A DNA stretch of 64,000 nucleotides from VAXT01 sp963827725 (GTDB lineage: Bacteria; Actinomycetota; Thermoleophilia; Gaiellales; Gaiellaceae). The stretch is from assembly GCA_963827725.1 (NCBI GenBank), contig CAWHBM010000003.1:248001-312000 (forward strand), written 5' to 3'. Position numbers and translations under genes: made by a program. Shown in pieces: positions 52,237 through 60,053 of the stretch. Every line of letters begins with the position of its first letter. Position 1 is the first letter of the stretch. The notes under the pieces were generated by a model. It made no database searches and was not told the origin of the DNA. It saw only the letters and a list, made by a program, of their open reading frames with translations.

Positions 52237-52932
52237 CGCGGGCACGGGGTCAGCCTCCGGCCGCGCGACGAGCAAGACCGCGCCGTAGCCGTCCCCGGCC
52301 AGGGCATCGACCAGCAGCTGTAGCCCGACCGCGAGCGCGAAGGCCTTGTGCGCATGCTCGCCGCCGAACGGCACGAGCTCCTCCTCGCTCGCCTCCCCGG
52401 CGATCACCTCACCGTAGGTGACGCGGCCCATGGACACGTCGGAGACGATCGGGTCTCCGTCCGAGCTCGGGATCGCAATCGCGAGCGGGTTCGTGCCTGC
52501 GAGCGGCGGCCCGCCGTTCGGGTGCCCAAGCCGGGCGGGCGAGGTCGCCGTCAGCGCGGCAACAAGCCCTCCTTCCGCGAGCTTTCGCACCCAGTGGCCG
52601 AGCATTCCTGTCGGGAAACAGTCCTTGGCGACGACCACGCGTGCGTTCGCAGGGGGATCGGCGAGCTGCGCCTCGCAGATCGCGGCGAGCGTGAGGTAGC
52701 CAAGCGCGCCACGACCTTCCCAGCGCTCGAAGCCCGGTTCCGCAAGCACCCGCTCGGGTCGGGCCCCCGGATCGATGTCCGGCAGGCTCGAAAGCCAATC
52801 GACTCTGCTCAGGCCGTGTCCCGTCCGGCCCCGGGCCTCGGCATCGAGAAAGTGATCTCCGAGCACCGCGACGTCCTCCTCACCGAAACCGAGGCTCCTT
52901 AGCTTCCGAAGAACGTCGTCGCGAGCACTCAT
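52192..52932 (-). CDS. short malate/L-lactate dehydrogenase-type (Ldh2/DUF1849) oxidoreductase
   Basis: 246 aa from ATG 52932. It carries Ldh2-family motifs: TGHGLSRVDWLSSLPD (catalytic His region), GYLTLAAICEAQL, LAGTNPLAIAIPSSDGDPIV, SDVSMGRVTYGEVIAGEASE and GGEHAHKAFALAVGLQLLVD. Family members (malate, lactate, ureidoglycolate or delta-1-piperideine reductases) are usually 330-360 aa, so about 90 residues are missing, mainly around the middle and the C-terminus. It may be a compact variant or a degenerate gene. Overlaps the convergent cupin gene by 45 bp. Confidence 0.75.
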   Translation of the reverse strand: MSARDDVLRKLRSLGFGEEDVAVLGDHFLDAEARGRTGHGLSRVDWLSSLPDIDPGARPERVLAEPGFERWEGRGALGYLTLAAICEAQLADPPANARVVVAKDCFPTGMLGHWVRKLAEGGLVAALTATSPARLGHPNGGPPLAGTNPLAIAIPSSDGDPIVSDVSMGRVTYGEVIAGEASEEELVPFGGEHAHKAFALAVGLQLLVDALAGDGYGAVLLVARPEADPVPALRGRADGIRLPGDR

Positions 52933-53051
52933 CGAAGCCCAGACTGACACGGGCGCGCATTCCTCACGAAATCTTTACGAGTCACACGCGAACTCTTCAC
53001 GGTCGCGCGAGATCCTCTCGCTTGTAGAACCACGAAAGGGGAGTAATCGAC

Positions 53052-53600
53052 ATGCGTCGACACAAGCACGTCGTTCTACTCGCTGCAGTCGGCCTGTTCG
53101 TTCTCGCCGGGGCCGCTCTGGCGACACACCCACGCCCTCAGACTTCGGACGTGTCCGCCGCGTTTACCGCAAACCAGACGCGAATGGCCACGCGGACCTG
53201 TGACGTGGACGGAAACACGTTCCGCATCACACGCTCGACCTGGCGTGGCACGGCTGCGAGCTCGGAGCCGCGACTTTCCGGCGCGCTCGTCATCACGACC
53301 CGCACCGTCGTGAACGAAACAACGGGCGACGGCTGGGCCACGGGCACTTGGCGCACGATCAACGACTCTGTCGGGAACCCTCGGACGAGGGCCAAGTCGA
53401 ACGCGCGGCTCTCCGCCGTGATCGACAACGGGAACCATCTCGACGGGCTCGCGACCGGTGACACTCGCCGGCCGTATGCGCGCCTGTTGGGCAACTTCTC
53501 CGCGACCGTCGTCGGCTCGACACTGAGCGGCGCACTCGGCGCGGATGCTCCGGTTGCACCGGACAACTCCGCGGTCCTCTACAAGGGCAACTGCCCGTAG
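53052..53600 (+). CDS. secreted hypothetical protein
   Basis: 182 aa; AAGGGGAG precedes the ATG. Signal peptide HVVLLAAVGLFVLAGAALAT. The mature part is beta-rich: CDVDGNTFRITRSTWRGTAA, RLSGALVITTRTVVNETTGD, GWATGTWRTIND and GLATGDTRRPYARLLGNFSA. Repeated short strands hint at a beta-barrel (DUF-type, lipocalin- or allene-oxide-cyclase-like); I cannot name it. Two Cys (TCDVD, GNCP) may pair. Confidence 0.65.
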   Translation: MRRHKHVVLLAAVGLFVLAGAALATHPRPQTSDVSAAFTANQTRMATRTCDVDGNTFRITRSTWRGTAASSEPRLSGALVITTRTVVNETTGDGWATGTWRTINDSVGNPRTRAKSNARLSAVIDNGNHLDGLATGDTRRPYARLLGNFSATVVGSTLSGALGADAPVAPDNSAVLYKGNCP

Positions 53601-53622
53601 GGACCCCGGCTCCACGAATTGC

Positions 53623-53648
53623 AAAGGGCGCCTTCGGGCGCCCTTTGT
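53623..53648. terminator. bidirectional terminator hairpin
   Basis: CAAAGGGCGCC (53623-53633), loop TTCG, GGCGCCCTTTG (53638-53648), perfect 11-bp stem with a T-rich rightward tail (TCTTTC). Confidence 0.85.
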
Positions 53649-53651
53649 CTT

Positions 53652-54749
53652 TCAGGTGACGAGTGGCAGGGGCTTCTTGACCCGCCCCGGCTCGATCCCG
53701 GTCGCGGTGATCGTCTGGGCGAGCTCGAAGATCGTCCGGGCGGTTTCGTTCTCTGGATCCGCCCAGACGAGCGGCTCGCCCGCGTCTGCGGACTCCCGCA
53801 ATCGGGGGTCGAGCGGAATCCTGCCGAGCAGGGGCGCGTCGATCGCATCCGCGAGCGCCTCCCCGCCACCTGCCCCGAAGACCTCCTGTCCGCTGCCGAC
53901 GAGGTAGGACATGTTCTCGATTGCTCCGATCAGCCGCATCCCGGTTTTCTGTGCCATCTGGGCCGCGCGAACCGCGACTTGCTGCGCTGCCGGCTGAGGC
54001 GTGGTGACAACGATCGCCTCCGCGCGTGGCAGCAACTGACCGAGCGATATGGACACGTCACCGGTTCCAGGCGGCATGTCGACGACCAGCGTGTCGAGCT
54101 CACCCCAGTGGACGTCGGAGAGAAACTGCTCGAGTGCGCGGTGGAGCATCGGACCGCGCCACATGACCGGCGCGTTCTCATCGAGGAAGAAGCCGATCGA
54201 CATCAGCTTGAGGTTGCCGCTCACGGGCGGAACGATCATCTTGTCGACGACGACCGGGCGCTGGGTGACGCCGAGCATGTGCGGAATCGAGTGCCCGTAG
54301 ACGTCCGCGTCGAGAATCCCGGTGCGCTGCCCGAGCCGGTCGAAGGCAGCGGCCAGGTTGACGGAGAGCGTGGACTTCCCGACACCACCCTTGCCGCTCG
54401 CAACCGCGAGGACCCGCGTAGACGCGTCGACCGAGATGCCCTTCGAGCGGCCGGTGACGCTGCCACGCAGCTTCGCCGTCAGGGCGGCCCGCTCCTCGGG
54501 GCTCATGACGTCGAACGCAAGCGAGACGGACTCGACTCCCGGCAGTGGTAGCAGGTGCTCGCTCACCTGGTTCTCGAAGCTCGATCGGAGCGGGCAGCCG
54601 GCGACGGTGAGCGCGATCGTGACTGTGAGCTTCCCGTTCTCGACGTGTACCTCGCGGACCATGTCCAGCTCTGTGACAGGCCGCTTCAGCTCGGGATCGA
54701 TGACCTTGCCGAGCGCCTCGGTGATCTGCTCAGGAGTGGGCTGCTCCAC
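53652..54749 (-). CDS. apbC: Mrp/NBP35-type Fe-S cluster carrier ATPase
   Basis: 365 aa from GTG 54749. N-terminal MIP18/DUF59 domain (EALGKVIDPELKRPVTELDM, about residues 9-28) then a ParA-like NTPase: Walker A AVASGKGGVGKSTLSVNLAA, LDADVYGHSIPHMLG, TLVVDMPPGTGDVSISLGQL and GAIENMSYLVG. The usual CxxC cluster ligands of Mrp are absent (the GSGQEVFGAGGGE stretch stands where CP-x-C would be), as in several actinobacterial Mrp proteins. TACGCT lies 6 nt before the GTG, and this sets the start. Confidence 0.9.
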   Translation of the reverse strand: MEQPTPEQITEALGKVIDPELKRPVTELDMVREVHVENGKLTVTIALTVAGCPLRSSFENQVSEHLLPLPGVESVSLAFDVMSPEERAALTAKLRGSVTGRSKGISVDASTRVLAVASGKGGVGKSTLSVNLAAAFDRLGQRTGILDADVYGHSIPHMLGVTQRPVVVDKMIVPPVSGNLKLMSIGFFLDENAPVMWRGPMLHRALEQFLSDVHWGELDTLVVDMPPGTGDVSISLGQLLPRAEAIVVTTPQPAAQQVAVRAAQMAQKTGMRLIGAIENMSYLVGSGQEVFGAGGGEALADAIDAPLLGRIPLDPRLRESADAGEPLVWADPENETARTIFELAQTITATGIEPGRVKKPLPLVT

Positions 54750-54755
54750 GCTTCG

Positions 54756-54761
54756 AGCGTA
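54756..54761 (-). promoter_or_regulatory. -10 box of apbC
   Basis: TACGCT (complement), 6 nt before GTG 54749. Confidence 0.5.
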
Positions 54762-54784
54762 GCACCGGTCCCCCGCCGAGCCGT

Positions 54785-55603
54785 CTAGCTGGCAACGATG
54801 TAGGCCAGCCGTTCGCACAGCTCCTGCGTCCCTGCGGCTGCAATGGGAGACCGCGCTGCCGTGTCGAGCGGTCCGGCCTCGAAGGGGGCTGCGTCGACGA
54901 ACATGACCGGCATCCCAACCTCACGCAAGAGAAGCTGAGCGGCCGCGATGTCGACTGCCCGCGCTTCCTTGAGCGAGCAGACCGCGTCGACGCGGCCGGC
55001 GGCGAGGTAGCAGAGCGATAGCGCGAGCGAGCCCATGATCCGTAGCCGTTTTGCGTAGCTGGCAAACGCAACGGCGTCGTCGGCCACTGCGCCCGCTTGG
55101 GTCGCTTCGAGGGCCAGGATCTCGACCTCGTCCTTGGGACGTACAGCGCCGAGCTGCTCGCCGTTCAACCAGGCGCCTCCGCCTTTCGTCGCCGTCCACT
55201 CCTCCCCCGAGCCGAAGTCGTGCACGAAGCCGAAGACGACGTCGTCCATAGTCGAGCCCTCTGCCACCGCGATCGAAACCGAGAAGAACGGGATGTTCCG
55301 CTTGGCGTTCAGCGAGCCGTCGATCGGGTCGACTACCACGCGCAGCGTCGGCGAGTCGCCGAAAGATCGCTCCCCGAGCTCCTCCGACACGAGGTGGAAG
55401 TCGAGCCCCTCCTCCTCGTGCAGACGTTCCAACCGGGCGACGATCGCGCCCTCGGCCGCAGCGTCGACCTCGGTCGTCTCGTCGCCACCGACTCCCGTGC
55501 CGAGAACCCCCTCACGCTCGTTCCGTGTGGGCATGCTCGCGAGGACGCCCCGCAGGTCCTCGACCACGACACGGCAGAACGCCAGCCAGGACTCGTTGGT
55601 CAC
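54785..55603 (-). CDS. inositol monophosphatase family phosphatase
   Basis: 272 aa. Mg-binding motifs: SEELGERSFG (Glu) and VVDPIDGSLNAKRNIPFFSV (DPIDGT class). The second signature, usually WDxAAG, reads AVDIAAAQLLL, with the Asp kept but the Trp and Gly changed. MTNESWLAFCRVVVEDLRGV opens the protein. Substrate could be inositol phosphate, fructose-1,6-bisphosphate, histidinol phosphate or PAP. It overlaps the DUF1015 gene by 4 bp. Confidence 0.88.
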   Translation of the reverse strand: MTNESWLAFCRVVVEDLRGVLASMPTRNEREGVLGTGVGGDETTEVDAAAEGAIVARLERLHEEEGLDFHLVSEELGERSFGDSPTLRVVVDPIDGSLNAKRNIPFFSVSIAVAEGSTMDDVVFGFVHDFGSGEEWTATKGGGAWLNGEQLGAVRPKDEVEILALEATQAGAVADDAVAFASYAKRLRIMGSLALSLCYLAAGRVDAVCSLKEARAVDIAAAQLLLREVGMPVMFVDAAPFEAGPLDTAARSPIAAAGTQELCERLAYIVAS

Positions 55604-56682
55604 GACTCGAGTGGGTGGAAGAGCAGGCCGGAGACGAGCTTCGGATAGAAGTAAGTGCTCTTCTGCGGCATCGTCTCTCCGCGAGCCGCGACTTGGAAGA
55701 CATCCTCGATTCGCGTGGGCCGCATCAGCACCGCTACCTGCGCGTCGCCGTCGTCGACCGCGCGAACGGCTTCCCGCCAGTCGGCGGTGTATGACAGACC
55801 CTCGTGGCCGAGCCGGTCGACGAGCTGAACGTCGAGCTCTCCCGCCCCGTCGACCGCCAGCTCGGTCTTCCCGTCGTAGACAACGACCGCAGCACGCTCC
55901 CGCGACAGCTCATCGAGCTCGCGGAGTGCGGCCTCGGGGTCGGATCGCGATTCCCCTGTGAGCTGCTCACGTTGCGGGGCGTCTCGAAATACGCGGTGGG
56001 TCGGGAAGATCGTGAGGCCGGGATCATCGAGGCTGACGAGCACGACCATCATGTACCCACTTTCGGGCGTTCCGGTCTCTTCGTGGTAGGCAAGCGCCGT
56101 CTCGTACCGGTGATGGCCGTCTGCGATCAGCAGTCTCCGGTCGGCAAACGCATCTCCCAGGCCCTCCTCGGGCAGGTGCCAGAGTCGAGCGCCCTCGACC
56201 TTGAGCTGCGGCGGGCGATCAGGCGTCTCAAAGGGGGCATCGCCTTCGTAGAGGAGGAAGATCGGCTCGAGTTGAGCTCGCACTTCGCGAAGCAGGCGAA
56301 GGCGCCCCTCCTTCGGCCCACGATGCGTTCGTTCGTGCGGCATGACCGTGCCGGTTTCGTAGGGCTCGACGCGGAGCGAGCCGACGAGTCCGGAGCGAGT
56401 GCGGGAAACGCCGTCCGGGCCCACGTAATCCTGGGAAAGCGCCCAGAAGCCTTGTTCTTCCGCAATGAGGTCGCCTTCCTCACGCCACGCGCGGAAGGTC
56501 CTGCCGGCCTCCTCTTCCGAGTCTGGCAGCGTCAGGTGGACGACGTTGTGCGGGCTCTTCGCAAGCAACGCGTCGCGCTCGTGCGGACCGATCACGTCGT
56601 AGGGCGGAGCGACGAGGTCTTCCAGCGGACCGGAGCGGTCGGTGTCGTACCGGAGGGCGCTGAACGGCTTGATTTCGGCCAT
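55600..56682 (-). CDS. DUF1015 family protein
   Basis: 360 aa from ATG 56682. Family marks: EIKPFSALRYDTDRSGPLED, LVAPPYDVIGPHERDALLAK, MPHERTHRGPKEGRLRLL, IADGHHRYETALAYHEETG and a C-terminal QKSTYFYPKLVSGLLFHPLE. DUF1015 proteins are ParB/sulfiredoxin-like with an unknown substrate; some sit near serine biosynthesis genes. TACGGT lies 8 nt upstream. Operon with the IMPase gene. Confidence 0.92.
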   Translation of the reverse strand: MAEIKPFSALRYDTDRSGPLEDLVAPPYDVIGPHERDALLAKSPHNVVHLTLPDSEEEAGRTFRAWREEGDLIAEEQGFWALSQDYVGPDGVSRTRSGLVGSLRVEPYETGTVMPHERTHRGPKEGRLRLLREVRAQLEPIFLLYEGDAPFETPDRPPQLKVEGARLWHLPEEGLGDAFADRRLLIADGHHRYETALAYHEETGTPESGYMMVVLVSLDDPGLTIFPTHRVFRDAPQREQLTGESRSDPEAALRELDELSRERAAVVVYDGKTELAVDGAGELDVQLVDRLGHEGLSYTADWREAVRAVDDGDAQVAVLMRPTRIEDVFQVAARGETMPQKSTYFYPKLVSGLLFHPLES

Positions 56683-56690
56683 CGACGCGG

Positions 56691-56696
56691 ACCGTA
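56691..56696 (-). promoter_or_regulatory. -10 box of the DUF1015-IMPase operon
   Basis: TACGGT (complement), 8 nt before ATG 56682. Confidence 0.45.
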
Positions 56697-56713
56697 GCAT
56701 CCGTTTCCGGGCT

Positions 56714-56719
56714 TAGACT
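56714..56719 (+). promoter_or_regulatory. -10 box of the YhaM-like gene
   Basis: TAGACT, 6 nt before GTG 56726. Confidence 0.5.
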
Positions 56720-56725
56720 CGGTGC

Positions 56726-57559
56726 GTGTCAGCGATCGCGGAGCTCGAGCAGGACCGGGTCGTCGAGGGCGTCTATGCGGTAGCTAAGAAGCAGCGACTG
56801 AAGACGCGCGGCGGGGCGCCGTACCTTGCGCTCGAGCTCGTGGACCCGAGCGGCCGGATCCAAGCGCGCGTCTGGACCGACGTCGACCTCCTGGACAGCC
56901 GCTTTGCCGAGGGCGACGCCGTGCGCGTGCTCGGACGCGTCGACCGCTTTCGTGACCGCCTGCAGCTCGAGGTTCGCTCGCTCGAGCCCGCAGAGGACCT
57001 CGATCCGGCCGCGCTCGCGCCCGCCATGCGCCGAGATGCCGACGAGCTGGAGGGCTTCCTGGAGTTCCTTGCGGGTGAGATCACCCATCCGGGCCTGAAG
57101 GCCGCCGTCGGGCGCTTCGTGGAAGACGGCGAGCTGCGAGGACGGCTCCGCTCGCTGCCGGCGACCGTCGAGGGCCATCACAGCTATGCCGGAGGCCTGC
57201 TCGAGCACACTGTCGGCGTGGCGACGATCTGCCGCGAGGTCGCCCAGCTCCATCCGCGGCTGCGCTCCGATTTGTTGCTCGCGGCCGCGCTGCTCCACGA
57301 CGTCGGGCGCACCGTCGAGCTCACGCGCGGCCCGACATTCCGTCCGACCGAGGAGGGGCGCCTGCTCGGGCACGTGCATCTCGGGCTACGCCTGATCGAG
57401 GAGCGCGCCGCGCCACTCGAGGCCGCGGTTCGCGCCGAGCTCCTGCACGCGGTCGGGTCGCACCACGACCCGCGCGCAGCCCGCACGGCCGAGGCGGCAG
57501 TTCTCTACCACGCGAATCAGCTCGACGCGGTCGCCGCCACGCGGCCGGTCCCGGACTAA
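56726..57559 (+). CDS. OB-fold/HD-domain 3'-5' exoribonuclease (YhaM-like)
   Basis: 277 aa. Residues 10-85 form an OB-fold (VYAVAKKQRLKTRGGAPYLA to RVLGRVDRFRDRLQLEVRSL). Then an HD domain: EGHHSYAGGLLEHTVGVATI, LLAAALLHDVGRTVELTRGP and HLGLRLIEE...HAVGSHHD. This order matches YhaM/CBF1, Mn-dependent 3'-5' exonucleases. Its end overlaps arsC convergently by 4 bp. Confidence 0.85.
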   Translation: MSAIAELEQDRVVEGVYAVAKKQRLKTRGGAPYLALELVDPSGRIQARVWTDVDLLDSRFAEGDAVRVLGRVDRFRDRLQLEVRSLEPAEDLDPAALAPAMRRDADELEGFLEFLAGEITHPGLKAAVGRFVEDGELRGRLRSLPATVEGHHSYAGGLLEHTVGVATICREVAQLHPRLRSDLLLAAALLHDVGRTVELTRGPTFRPTEEGRLLGHVHLGLRLIEERAAPLEAAVRAELLHAVGSHHDPRAARTAEAAVLYHANQLDAVAATRPVPD

Positions 57560-57960
57560 CGCGGAAGCGCGTCCACGAGCCCGGCGATCTCGTCCCGGAT
57601 CGAGCGCACGACCTCGACCGGCATGCCCATCGGGTCCTGAATGTTCCAGTCGAGGTACTGCTTCCCCGGCAAGACGGGGCACGCGTCTCCGCAGCCCATC
57701 TTCACGACCAGCTCGGCCCACTCGACGTCTGACTGTGCCAACTGGTGCGGCACTCGTCCCTCGATGTCGATGCCCACTTCGCGCATCACCTCCACGACCT
57801 CGGGATGAACCTTGTCGCCGGCGTGGCTACCCGCCGAGCGGGCCTCGCCGCCGGCCCGCTCGTAGAAGGCGTGCGCCATCTGCGAGCGCCCCTGGTTACC
57901 GATGCAAACGAAGAGGACGCGACTACCGGGCAACGGTGCCCTCGGCTGTGGCGAGGACAA
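57556..57960 (-). CDS. arsC: arsenate reductase, low-molecular-weight PTP type
   Basis: 134 aa. Phosphatase-like P-loop VLFVCIGNQGRSQMAHAF (C19-R25, CX5R), with second-site cysteines C90 and C94 in KMGCGDACPVLPGKQYLDWN, as in Cys-relay arsenate reductases coupled to thioredoxin or mycothiol/mycoredoxin. It reduces As(V) to As(III). It starts inside the end of arsR (38-bp overlap) and is translated with it. No efflux pump gene (arsB/acr3) is in the window. Confidence 0.88.
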   Translation of the reverse strand: MSSPQPRAPLPGSRVLFVCIGNQGRSQMAHAFYERAGGEARSAGSHAGDKVHPEVVEVMREVGIDIEGRVPHQLAQSDVEWAELVVKMGCGDACPVLPGKQYLDWNIQDPMGMPVEVVRSIRDEIAGLVDALPR

Positions 57961-58294
57961 ACTCCGGCTGCCGCGCGCCGCCGAGTGCGAAGGCGAGCGC
58001 CTCGACGGCCTCGGGAACGAGGCGGTAGAAGACCCAGGTCTTGCGCTTGTGCGCTACCTCGATAAGCCCCGCCTCGCGCAGGATCCGAAGGTGATGTGAG
58101 ATCGTCGGCTGGGATAGCCCCAGGGACTCGAACTCGCACACGCAGGCGTCATCGCGACTCGCGAGACGGTTCACAATCGCCAGCCTCGTCGGATCGGCAA
58201 GCGCCTTGAAGCGTGACGAAAGGTCCTCGAACTCCTTCGCGCGAAGGGGCGGAGCCCCGGGTGAACAGCAGGTGACCGTCGCCAGCTTCTTCAT
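57923..58294 (-). CDS. arsR: ArsR-family metal(loid) sensor repressor
   Basis: 123 aa from ATG 58294 (a GTG 6 nt upstream is possible). Winged helix: FKALADPTRLAIVNRLASRD, DACVCEFESLGLSQPTISHH, LRILREAGLIEVAHKRKTWV. Likely As(III)-binding cysteines: C9-C10 (TVTCCSPG) and C51, C53 (DACVCEF). Binding of arsenite should release the repressor from DNA. A dyad at 58293-58308 covers its own start and promoter, and a second at 58326-58341 serves the divergent peptide gene. Confidence 0.93.
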   Translation of the reverse strand: MKKLATVTCCSPGAPPLRAKEFEDLSSRFKALADPTRLAIVNRLASRDDACVCEFESLGLSQPTISHHLRILREAGLIEVAHKRKTWVFYRLVPEAVEALAFALGGARQPEFVLATAEGTVAR

Positions 58295-58308
58295 TGACAC
58301 TTATCAAT
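58293..58308 (-). promoter_or_regulatory. ArsR box 1 (arsR side)
   Basis: ATTGACACTTATCAAT, arms ATTGA/TCAAT. It overlaps the arsR start codon and the leftward -10 TATATT (complement of 58306-58311). Matches box 2 in length and in 10 of 16 positions. Confidence 0.6.
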
Positions 58309-58316
58309 ATAGCAAT

Positions 58317-58341
58317 TAGCTTTACATCGACATCCTTCGAT
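58317..58341 (+). promoter_or_regulatory. promoter and ArsR box 2 of the Cys-rich peptide gene
   Basis: -10 box TAGCTT at 58317-58322; operator ATCGACATCCTTCGAT at 58326-58341 (arms ATCGA/TCGAT) covers the likely transcription start. Shared pattern with box 1: AT(T/C)GACA-N4-TC(A/G)AT. Confidence 0.6.
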
Positions 58342-58356
58342 GAAAGGAGGACCGCG

Positions 58357-58416
58357 ATGACGGATCTGTCATGTTGCGAGGGCGGCTCTGGTTGCTGCGG
58401 CGGTGGCTGCTGCTAG
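58357..58416 (+). CDS. 19-residue cysteine-rich peptide, divergent from arsR
   Basis: Reads MTDLSCCEGGSGCCGGGCC then TAG: six cysteines in three adjacent pairs separated by Gly/Ser. The start is strong (AAAGGAGG at 58343-58350, 6-nt spacing, ATG), and -10 TAGCTT with ArsR box 2 precedes it. Vicinal Cys pairs bind As(III), Cd(II) or Zn(II) well, so a metallothionein-like arsenite scavenger or chaperone is a reasonable inference. It is far below usual gene-calling length. It stops 3 bp short of the convergent ychF gene. It could also be a leader peptide, but no gene follows on this strand. Confidence 0.65.
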   Translation: MTDLSCCEGGSGCCGGGCC

Positions 58417-58419
58417 CGG

Positions 58420-59341
58420 TCAGACGTTGAAGCGCACGTTGAGGACGTCGCCGTCGGCGACGACGTAGTCCTTGCCCTCGAGACGTTGTAGGCCGCGGCG
58501 GGCGGCTTCGGCGCGACTCCCCGCCTCGACGAGGTCGCGCCACCCGATCACCTCGCAGCGGATGAAGCCGCGGGCGATATCGGTGTGAATCGTCGCGGCG
58601 GCCTCGAGCGCGGTCTGCCCTCTGCGAAGCGTCCAGGCCCTGGTCTCGGTGTCGCCCGCGGTGAAGAAGACGATCAACCCGACGGCTTCGAACACCCCGG
58701 TGAGAACCGTCTCGAAGCTCGCCGGGCCCTCGCGGAACGCCGCGGCTTCCTCGGTTGATAGCTCTGCCAACTCCGCTTCGAGCTTGAGGTCGAAGCCATC
58801 CGCTCCGTTGACGAGCTGGATCAGCGGCTTCGTCGTGAGCGGCTCGAGGTCTCCCGGCAGCGTGCCCGGGTACGAGCTGAGGGGATTGCCGCCTTCGACG
58901 TGAGCGAGCACGCGTTCGAGCTCCTCCGCCTTCTTTACGAAGCTGAGGGTCGCCTGATTTCGCCTGCGAGCGGACTCGCTCCAGCCGCTTCTCCACGTGG
59001 TCGCGGTCGGCGACGACGAGCTCGAGCTCCAGTTCCTGCTTGTCGCGCTCGGGATCGGAGTCGGATCCGAAGTTGCCGATGACGGCGATGAGCGCGTCGG
59101 ACTTCCGGAGCTCGCCCAGAACAGCAGGGCTCAGGCCCGGCGGGTCGACCACGCGAATCGTCGCGGGCGTCGTCTTCGCGGAGCTCTCGATCGCCGCGAC
59201 CGGAGCAAGCCGCTCGTCTGGGATCAGCGCGATCCCGACGTGCTCCTTCCCGTACGCGTCGCCGGAAACCCCGGTCAGGGCCGTGAAGAGCGAGGTCTTA
59301 CCGGATCCCGGCAAGCCCACGAGTCCAACATCAAGCGGCAC
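58420..59341 (-). CDS. ychF: YchF/OLA1-type P-loop ATPase, frameshift near 58930
   Basis: G1 motif VGLVGLPGSGKTSLFTALTG (variant of GxPNVGKST), IRVVDPPGLSP (switch II) and, after a one-base shift near 58930, KKAEELERVLAHVEGGNPL, KPLIQLVNGAD (adenine-specific NxxE/D slot: LVNGAD), then the TGS/DUF933 end LIVFFTAGDTETRAWTLRRG, TIHTDIARGFIRCEVIGWRD and VADGDVLNVRFNV. About 306 aa when joined, shorter than E. coli YchF (363 aa) by the coiled-coil insert. Binds ribosomes in known homologues. TACCGT is 7 nt before GTG 59341. Confidence 0.88.
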
Positions 59342-59348
59342 TCTAAAG

Positions 59349-59354
59349 ACGGTA
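59349..59354 (-). promoter_or_regulatory. -10 box of ychF
   Basis: TACCGT (complement), 7 nt before GTG 59341. Confidence 0.4.
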
Positions 59355-59435
59355 CCGCCGACCTCCTCCCCACTGCGATCCTAGTCGTGGAAAGCGCACG
59401 CATGGGTGTCAGCTTCGTGCCGAAACTCGACGCGT

Positions 59436-60002
59436 CTACGCGCGAACGACGTGCCGCTGCAGCGAGGCCAGCGCACGGTGCTGAAGCGACTTCACTGCGC
59501 CCTCGGTCTTGCCGAGGATCCCGGCCACCTCCGCGTTTGTGAAGCCGAACAGGAACTTCAGGGTCAGCACCTGACGCTGCTCGGCCGAGAGCCGCTCGAT
59601 CAGTTCGAGCATGCCGGCCTGGCCGAGCGAGTCGAGCGCCTGGTCCTCGGCCGACGACTCCTCGGCGCCGGGCTGCTCCGGAAGGTCCTCCTCGACCTGC
59701 ACCCGTCGCCCGGCCCGGAAGTGATCCATGGCGAGGTTGTGTGCGATCCGGAAGAGCCACGCAGAGAAGGGAGCCGACTGCCACCGGAACCGGCCGATCG
59801 CCTCCAGCATCCTGAGGAACGTCTGCGTCGTCAGGTCCTCCGCGTCGTGCCGGTTGCCGACGCTCACGTGCAGGTAGCTGTAGATCCGATCGAAATGGAG
59901 GAGGTAGAGCTCCTCGAGCGCGCGCCGGTCGCCGCGCTGGGCACGTTCGACGAGGGCGCGCACGTTCGCGGACGCGCCGCCCGGAGCGCTCGCCACGCTC
60001 AT
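59436..60002 (-). CDS. ECF RNA polymerase sigma factor
   Basis: 188 aa. Region 2: LYLLHFDRIYSYLHVSVGNR, HDAEDLTTQTFLRMLEAIGR, FRIAHNLAMDHFRAGRR. Region 4: LSAEQRQVLTLKFLFGFTNA, EVAGILGKTEGAVKSLQHRA. The two are joined by an acidic linker (EEDLPEQPGAEESSAEDQ). No anti-sigma gene lies beside it. Target promoters cannot be predicted from here. Confidence 0.92.
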   Translation of the reverse strand: MSVASAPGGASANVRALVERAQRGDRRALEELYLLHFDRIYSYLHVSVGNRHDAEDLTTQTFLRMLEAIGRFRWQSAPFSAWLFRIAHNLAMDHFRAGRRVQVEEDLPEQPGAEESSAEDQALDSLGQAGMLELIERLSAEQRQVLTLKFLFGFTNAEVAGILGKTEGAVKSLQHRALASLQRHVVRA

Positions 60003-60053
60003 CAGTCCCGCACCATTCTCAATGGAAGTGCCCCGACGGACTCCGCCTCTAAC

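Noticed and set aside
58340..58360. Six-codon frame (ATG AAA GGA GGA CCG CGA TGA) overlapping the Cys-rich peptide start
   Set aside because: It consists mostly of the Shine-Dalgarno sequence of the next gene and has none of its own.
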